From: Bacteroidota bacterium
GTDB lineage: Bacteria > Bacteroidota > Bacteroidia > Bacteroidales > 4484-276
Assembly: GCA_013203545.1 (NCBI GenBank)
Contig: JABMQA010001377.1
Coordinates: forward strand, 1-20,102
Direction: 5' to 3'
DNA: 20,102 nucleotides
Below the pieces are notes generated by a model. That model searched no databases, had not been told where the DNA came from, and was given only the letters and a program-made list of their open reading frames with translations. Of the stretch, positions 16,723-20,102 are shown piece after piece. Position numbers and translations under genes: made by a program. Position 1 is the stretch's first letter; every line of letters begins with the position of its first letter.

Positions 16723-18652
16723 ATTTTTGTTTTTTTCTTTACCAGGAAATGCACAGCAAAACATTCCTTCTGAATCGATAAGATTTAACAATGAAAATCT
16801 CCTGATTCACCTGCCTGAGATCATCATGCGCAACATTTCTACTTCCATCACCCTGAAAGTCACCGACCCTGACATAAAGTATCTGGTCAACGGCACCTGG
16901 CAGGCTCAAATAAACGGATCCATTCAAACCCTTCATTTCGAAAATGGAGTTTGTGAATTTCAGATGACCTTTGATAAAAAAGGGGGATTCACTTTTGAAA
17001 TTGATGATTTTTCCTGGTCTGGATACGTCACACCGATTCCTTTGTGGTTATCGGTTTTTCCTCCGTTAATAGCAATTATCATGGCCCTGGTTTTCAAGGA
17101 GGTTTATTCTGCTTTGTTTTTTGGTATTTTTATAGGGACCTTTATCATCTTTTTCTACCAGGGGCAGGCCTTTTTTGAATCCTTATTTAACGGATTTTTA
17201 GCCGTTATCGACACCTATATTCTACACGCATTAAATGACACCGATCACCTGTCCATCATTATCTTTTCGATGATGATTGGTGGAATGGTGGGAATAATAA
17301 CCAAAAACGGCGGGATGAAGGGTGTTGTGAACTACCTTTCGAGATTTGCAGGCAATGCACGGTCAGGACAATTGGTTACCTGGCTGATGGGGATACTGAT
17401 CTTTTTTGATGATTATGCCAATACGCTGGTTGTGGGTAATACCATGCGCCCGGTAACCGACAGGTTAAAAATATCCCGCCAGAAACTGGCCTATATTGTT
17501 GATTCAACAGCTGCACCGGTTGCCTCCATCGCTTTCGTTACCACATGGATTGGCGCCGAGTTGAGTTATATCCAGGATGGCATACAAAACCTTGGCCTTC
17601 CTGAAACACCATACGATGTATTTCTTAACTCACTTCAATATTCATTTTATCCGATCCTCACCTTATGTTTTATCTTTTTTCTTGTATGGAAACGGCGGGA
17701 TTACGGCCCTATGTACAAAGCTGAGATCATGGCACGCTCCGGCAAAGGTGATGTTTCGGATAAGGTAAATAAAACCAGTGAACTTTCACGTGAAATTGAC
17801 GTGGATGAAAATATAAAAGCAAGATGGTACAATGCAGTGATACCGGTTCTGGTGGTAGTGTTGGGAACCATCGCCGGACTGATCGCAACCGGCCTGCATA
17901 ACGTAGGATGGGATGTGGCAATATCATTTACCGGGAACCTGTCGAATGTAATCGGTAACTCCGATTCGTTTGTAGCCCTGTTGTGGTCTTCTTTAGCCGG
18001 CGTTACCATAGCTATTGTCCTCTCCGTTGGACAGCGGATTTTATCGTTGAAGAAGAGCATTGACGCATTGGTGCATGGATTTCAGACCATGCTTACAGCT
18101 GTATTGATCCTTGTGCTGGCCTGGGCTATCGCACTCATCACCCAGCACCTTCACACAGCAGAGTTTATCTCCGGAAGCCTCATCAGCCTGCAGCTCTCCC
18201 CATTTCTGATTCCTGCCCTTACATTTTTACTGGCTGCAATTGTAGCTTTCTCAACAGGATCATCCTGGGGCACCATGGCCATTTTGTATCCGTTAATGCT
18301 GCCGGCATCGTGGTTGATCTGCCAGGAATTTTCCCTGGATTACGACACATCCATCTCTATATTTCACAATGTGGTTTCAGCGGTACTGGCCGGCTCGGTA
18401 CTTGGTGACCATTGCTCACCAATTTCCGATACCACCATTTTGAGTTCGCTGGCCAGTTCGTGCAACCATATCGACCATGTGAGGACGCAAATGCCATATG
18501 CGCTCACTGTGGGTGTTGTTGGATTGCTTTTCGGAACTCTGCCTGCCGCTTATGGTGTCCCCTCAATGGTTTTATTCCCGGTAAATCTTACCATATTATT
18601 TTTAATCATTCGTTTTGTTGGTAAAAAACTTCCAATTGTATCCATTGCGTAA
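16685..18652 (+). CDS. NhaC-family Na+/H+ antiporter with exported N-terminal domain
   Basis: Inner-membrane sodium/proton antiporter (NhaC-like) of about 655 residues. The GTG at 16685 gives MNRFTLAAFILNIFLFFSLPGNAQQ, a clean signal peptide. The frame also opens at GTG 16631, but that adds 18 polar residues before it, and a -7-like box lies between them. After the signal peptide is a beta-rich region of about 90 residues (periplasmic, Ig-like pattern NISTSITLKVTDPDIKYLVN), then about a dozen hydrophobic helices. Family motifs: IGGMVGIITKNGGMKGV, FFDDYANTLVVGNTMRPV, DSTAAPVASIAFVTTWIG and STGSSWGTMAILYPL, with GDHCSPISDTTILSS near the C-terminus. A charged cytoplasmic loop of about 45 residues separates two halves. 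Neighbours give no hint of physiology beyond ion or pH homeostasis; Na+ versus another substrate (for example malate-lactate) is not settled. Confidence 0.88.
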   Translation: MNRFTLAAFILNIFLFFSLPGNAQQNIPSESIRFNNENLLIHLPEIIMRNISTSITLKVTDPDIKYLVNGTWQAQINGSIQTLHFENGVCEFQMTFDKKGGFTFEIDDFSWSGYVTPIPLWLSVFPPLIAIIMALVFKEVYSALFFGIFIGTFIIFFYQGQAFFESLFNGFLAVIDTYILHALNDTDHLSIIIFSMMIGGMVGIITKNGGMKGVVNYLSRFAGNARSGQLVTWLMGILIFFDDYANTLVVGNTMRPVTDRLKISRQKLAYIVDSTAAPVASIAFVTTWIGAELSYIQDGIQNLGLPETPYDVFLNSLQYSFYPILTLCFIFFLVWKRRDYGPMYKAEIMARSGKGDVSDKVNKTSELSREIDVDENIKARWYNAVIPVLVVVLGTIAGLIATGLHNVGWDVAISFTGNLSNVIGNSDSFVALLWSSLAGVTIAIVLSVGQRILSLKKSIDALVHGFQTMLTAVLILVLAWAIALITQHLHTAEFISGSLISLQLSPFLIPALTFLLAAIVAFSTGSSWGTMAILYPLMLPASWLICQEFSLDYDTSISIFHNVVSAVLAGSVLGDHCSPISDTTILSSLASSCNHIDHVRTQMPYALTVGVVGLLFGTLPAAYGVPSMVLFPVNLTILFLIIRFVGKKLPIVSIA

Positions 18653-18760
18653 TTTGAATCCAAAGCTATCCTGGGGTTTTTCGACGCTAACAGGCATAAT
18701 GGAATTTAGATTAGCTATGCAGTATTAAACTACCAGAATGTTTAAATTAAATTAAAATAC

Positions 18761-18791
18761 TTGCCACAATATGCAAAGTTTTATATATTTG
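18761..18791 (+). promoter_or_regulatory. Near-consensus Bacteroidota promoter for the FIST gene
   Basis: TTG at 18761-18763 and TATATTTG at 18784-18791 (exact TAnnTTTG), separated by 20 bp, the expected -33/-7 spacing. Transcription should begin near 18797, about 19 nt before ATG 18816. An in-frame ATG at 18771 falls inside this promoter and is therefore not the start. This is the best promoter in the window. Confidence 0.65.
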
Positions 18792-18815
18792 AAGAGAATT
18801 TCAAATTGTAAAATT

Positions 18816-19943
18816 ATGATAGCCCAATCTTTTGTTTCTACAGGAATTTCAGCGCTGGATACGCAACTCAGCGAAAACATCAACGATTTCTTTCAACCCA
18901 ACTTAGCTTTTGTTTTTTCATCTGTTGAGATGGACATTGAAAAAGTGAGAAAAGTCTTTGAAAAACATGACATCGAGGTATTTGGGGTAAGCACATGCGG
19001 TGAAATATTTTTTAATGGGCAAAATGAGGGGATTTATCAGAATTCGGTTACATACTCCCTGGTGCAAATGAATCCGAAGGTTTTCGCAGGTAATCTGTTT
19101 TCCGGGGTAAACATCAATTCACATCAACTGGGAGTACAAATTGGCACCTGGGGGAATCAACAATTTGCAAAGCCTTCGTTTTTAGTATCCATTAGTGGTT
19201 TAACTGCTAACGGACAAGAAATCGTTGAAGGCATTCAGGAGGTTTGTGGCGAAGAAGCTACAATTTTTGGCGGTTTGGCTGGTGATGATGCCAGGTTTGA
19301 AGAAACCTTTGTTTTCAACCAGCGCAGCTTGTCAAATTATGGAGCAGTTGTGGTTGCCCTGGATTCTGATGCTATCACAATGACCGGCCTGGCAACCAGT
19401 GGTTGGATTGGTATCGGCTCCGATAAAATTATTACCAAAGCCAGTGGTAATTTGGTTTACACCATTGATGATGAACCCGCATTAAAAGTTTACAAGGATC
19501 ATTTAAATATACGCGATGAGGATTTGCCCGAAATTGGTGTTGAATATCCGCTGTTAATCAAAAAAGAGGGAAGGGAAATATTACGTGCCGTTATTGGTAT
19601 CGATCGCGAACAACAATCACTGATTTTTGCAGGGACTGTCCCCGAGGGTGCTGTTGTTACCTTTTCAACATCGCCGGGTTTTGAGGTAGTGGACCATACA
19701 CGAAGTGATATCATCGACTTTTTTAATGATGATAAAAAAACCATGTTGCTGTTGCTCTTTTCATGTATGGCCAGGCATAAGGCCTTGGGGCCCATCATAA
19801 TTGACGAAATACGGGAAATTTACGAAAATACCGGCACCCCAATAACAGGGTTCTTTACCTACGGCGAAATTGGAAATAACCGGAATATGAGTTGTGAATT
19901 CTATAATGAAACTTGTACTTTAGCTGTGATTTCAGAAAAATAG
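18816..19943 (+). CDS. FIST-domain sensory protein
   Basis: Predicted cytoplasmic small-ligand sensor of about 375 residues, with FIST_N (about 20-215) followed by FIST_C (about 216-360). FIST landmarks are FGVSTCGEIF near residue 60, TIFGGLAGDDARF near 150 and the C-terminal GFFTYGEIGNN. No signal peptide or membrane segment is seen. FIST proteins are proposed to bind amino acids or similar small ligands and to feed histidine kinases, cyclic-di-GMP enzymes or methyl-accepting proteins; here no output domain is fused, so signalling must pass to a partner. The start ATG 18816 (MIAQSF) is chosen because the promoter covers the earlier ATG at 18771. A second gene begins 58 bp downstream and may encode that partner. 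Confidence 0.85.
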   Translation: MIAQSFVSTGISALDTQLSENINDFFQPNLAFVFSSVEMDIEKVRKVFEKHDIEVFGVSTCGEIFFNGQNEGIYQNSVTYSLVQMNPKVFAGNLFSGVNINSHQLGVQIGTWGNQQFAKPSFLVSISGLTANGQEIVEGIQEVCGEEATIFGGLAGDDARFEETFVFNQRSLSNYGAVVVALDSDAITMTGLATSGWIGIGSDKIITKASGNLVYTIDDEPALKVYKDHLNIRDEDLPEIGVEYPLLIKKEGREILRAVIGIDREQQSLIFAGTVPEGAVVTFSTSPGFEVVDHTRSDIIDFFNDDKKTMLLLLFSCMARHKALGPIIIDEIREIYENTGTPITGFFTYGEIGNNRNMSCEFYNETCTLAVISEK

Positions 19944-19981
19944 AATTGCTTTTTATTAAAATACCCAATACCAAACTGATT

Positions 19982-19989
19982 TATGTTTG
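19982..19989 (+). promoter_or_regulatory. -7 element upstream of the last, partial gene
   Basis: TATGTTTG is an exact TAnnTTTG match about 12 bp before ATG 20002, implying a very short leader. No TTG is at the expected -33 distance. If real, the gene is also transcribed independently of the FIST gene. Confidence 0.4.
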
Positions 19990-20001
19990 AAAAACCGTTG
20001 A

Positions 20002-20102
20002 ATGATGCCGAAAATAGTTGAGGAATTAATTTCCCGGATCGAATCGATACAAACGCTGGATGAATTTGAAACTGCTAAAACAGAATTGTTGGAGTATCTT
20101 CA
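20002..20102 (+). CDS. Partial gene of unknown function, cut by window edge
   Basis: The first 33 codons of a gene running off the right edge, starting at ATG ATG (20002 or 20005) and opening MMPKIVEELISRIESIQTLD with Glu, Leu, Ile and Lys in a heptad-like helical pattern and no stop. The composition suggests an N-terminal coiled coil or helical linker, as found ahead of PAS or histidine kinase domains that often sit beside FIST genes, but the conserved domain is outside the window. A competing 12-codon frame from ATG 19983 ends at 20021 and is judged chance. Function cannot be assigned. Confidence 0.55.
   Translation, partial: MMPKIVEELISRIESIQTLDEFETAKTELLEYL

Noticed and set aside
18771..18815. 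In-frame ATG extending the FIST gene upstream
   Set aside because: It lies between the -33 and -7 elements of the best promoter in the window, so the ATG would not be in the transcript; the extra residues also do not fit FIST_N.
19983..20021. Short frame MFEKPLNDAENS just before the last gene
   Set aside because: Twelve codons starting inside the -7 element; the overlapping frame from 20002 stays open and looks more protein-like.

Overview
The window looks like a chromosomal segment of a Bacteroidota bacterium, probably class Bacteroidia. It is moderately AT-rich. Gene starts lack strong Shine-Dalgarno sequences, and several are preceded by the phylum's TAnnTTTG -7 promoter element. Exported proteins have signal peptides ending in the ...AQ style common in the phylum. 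GyrB is of the short (~650 aa) type and Dxs resembles the Bacteroidota subtype. I see no mobile element, CRISPR array, tRNA or rRNA. This is mostly core chromosome.

Left part (1-6963, minus strand): a complete gyrB, then a two-gene unit of a 1025-residue tetratricopeptide-repeat exported protein followed 31 bp later by a plug-less outer-membrane beta-barrel related to TonB-dependent receptors. The pair is probably one envelope complex of unknown function. Middle (7131-12233): a monofunctional aspartate kinase on the plus strand converges on a mazG-PAP2 phosphatase operon, with a small inverted repeat between them. Next comes an orphan TPR-type sensor histidine kinase.

Right part (12368-20102, plus strand): sufS-sufE-sufT (cysteine desulfurase, sulfur acceptor, DUF59 assembly factor) lead into dxs, the first enzyme of the MEP isoprenoid pathway. 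IspG and IspH, later in that pathway, are Fe-S enzymes, so the neighbourhood makes metabolic sense. After a 292-bp gap comes an NhaC-family Na+/H+ antiporter with an unusual signal peptide and periplasmic N-domain. It is followed by a FIST-domain sensory protein with a near-consensus promoter, and the first 33 codons of another gene cut by the window edge.

Several starts were refined: gyrB to 2003, aspartate kinase to 7131, histidine kinase to 12233, antiporter to a GTG at 16685, and FIST to 18816. The least explained stretch is 16393-16722. It holds a coding-like, possibly frameshifted minus-strand remnant and a GC-rich potential fold. I found no convincing new multi-gene system. The TPR/barrel pair, the FIST locus and the 16.5-kb remnant are the best places for a second look.
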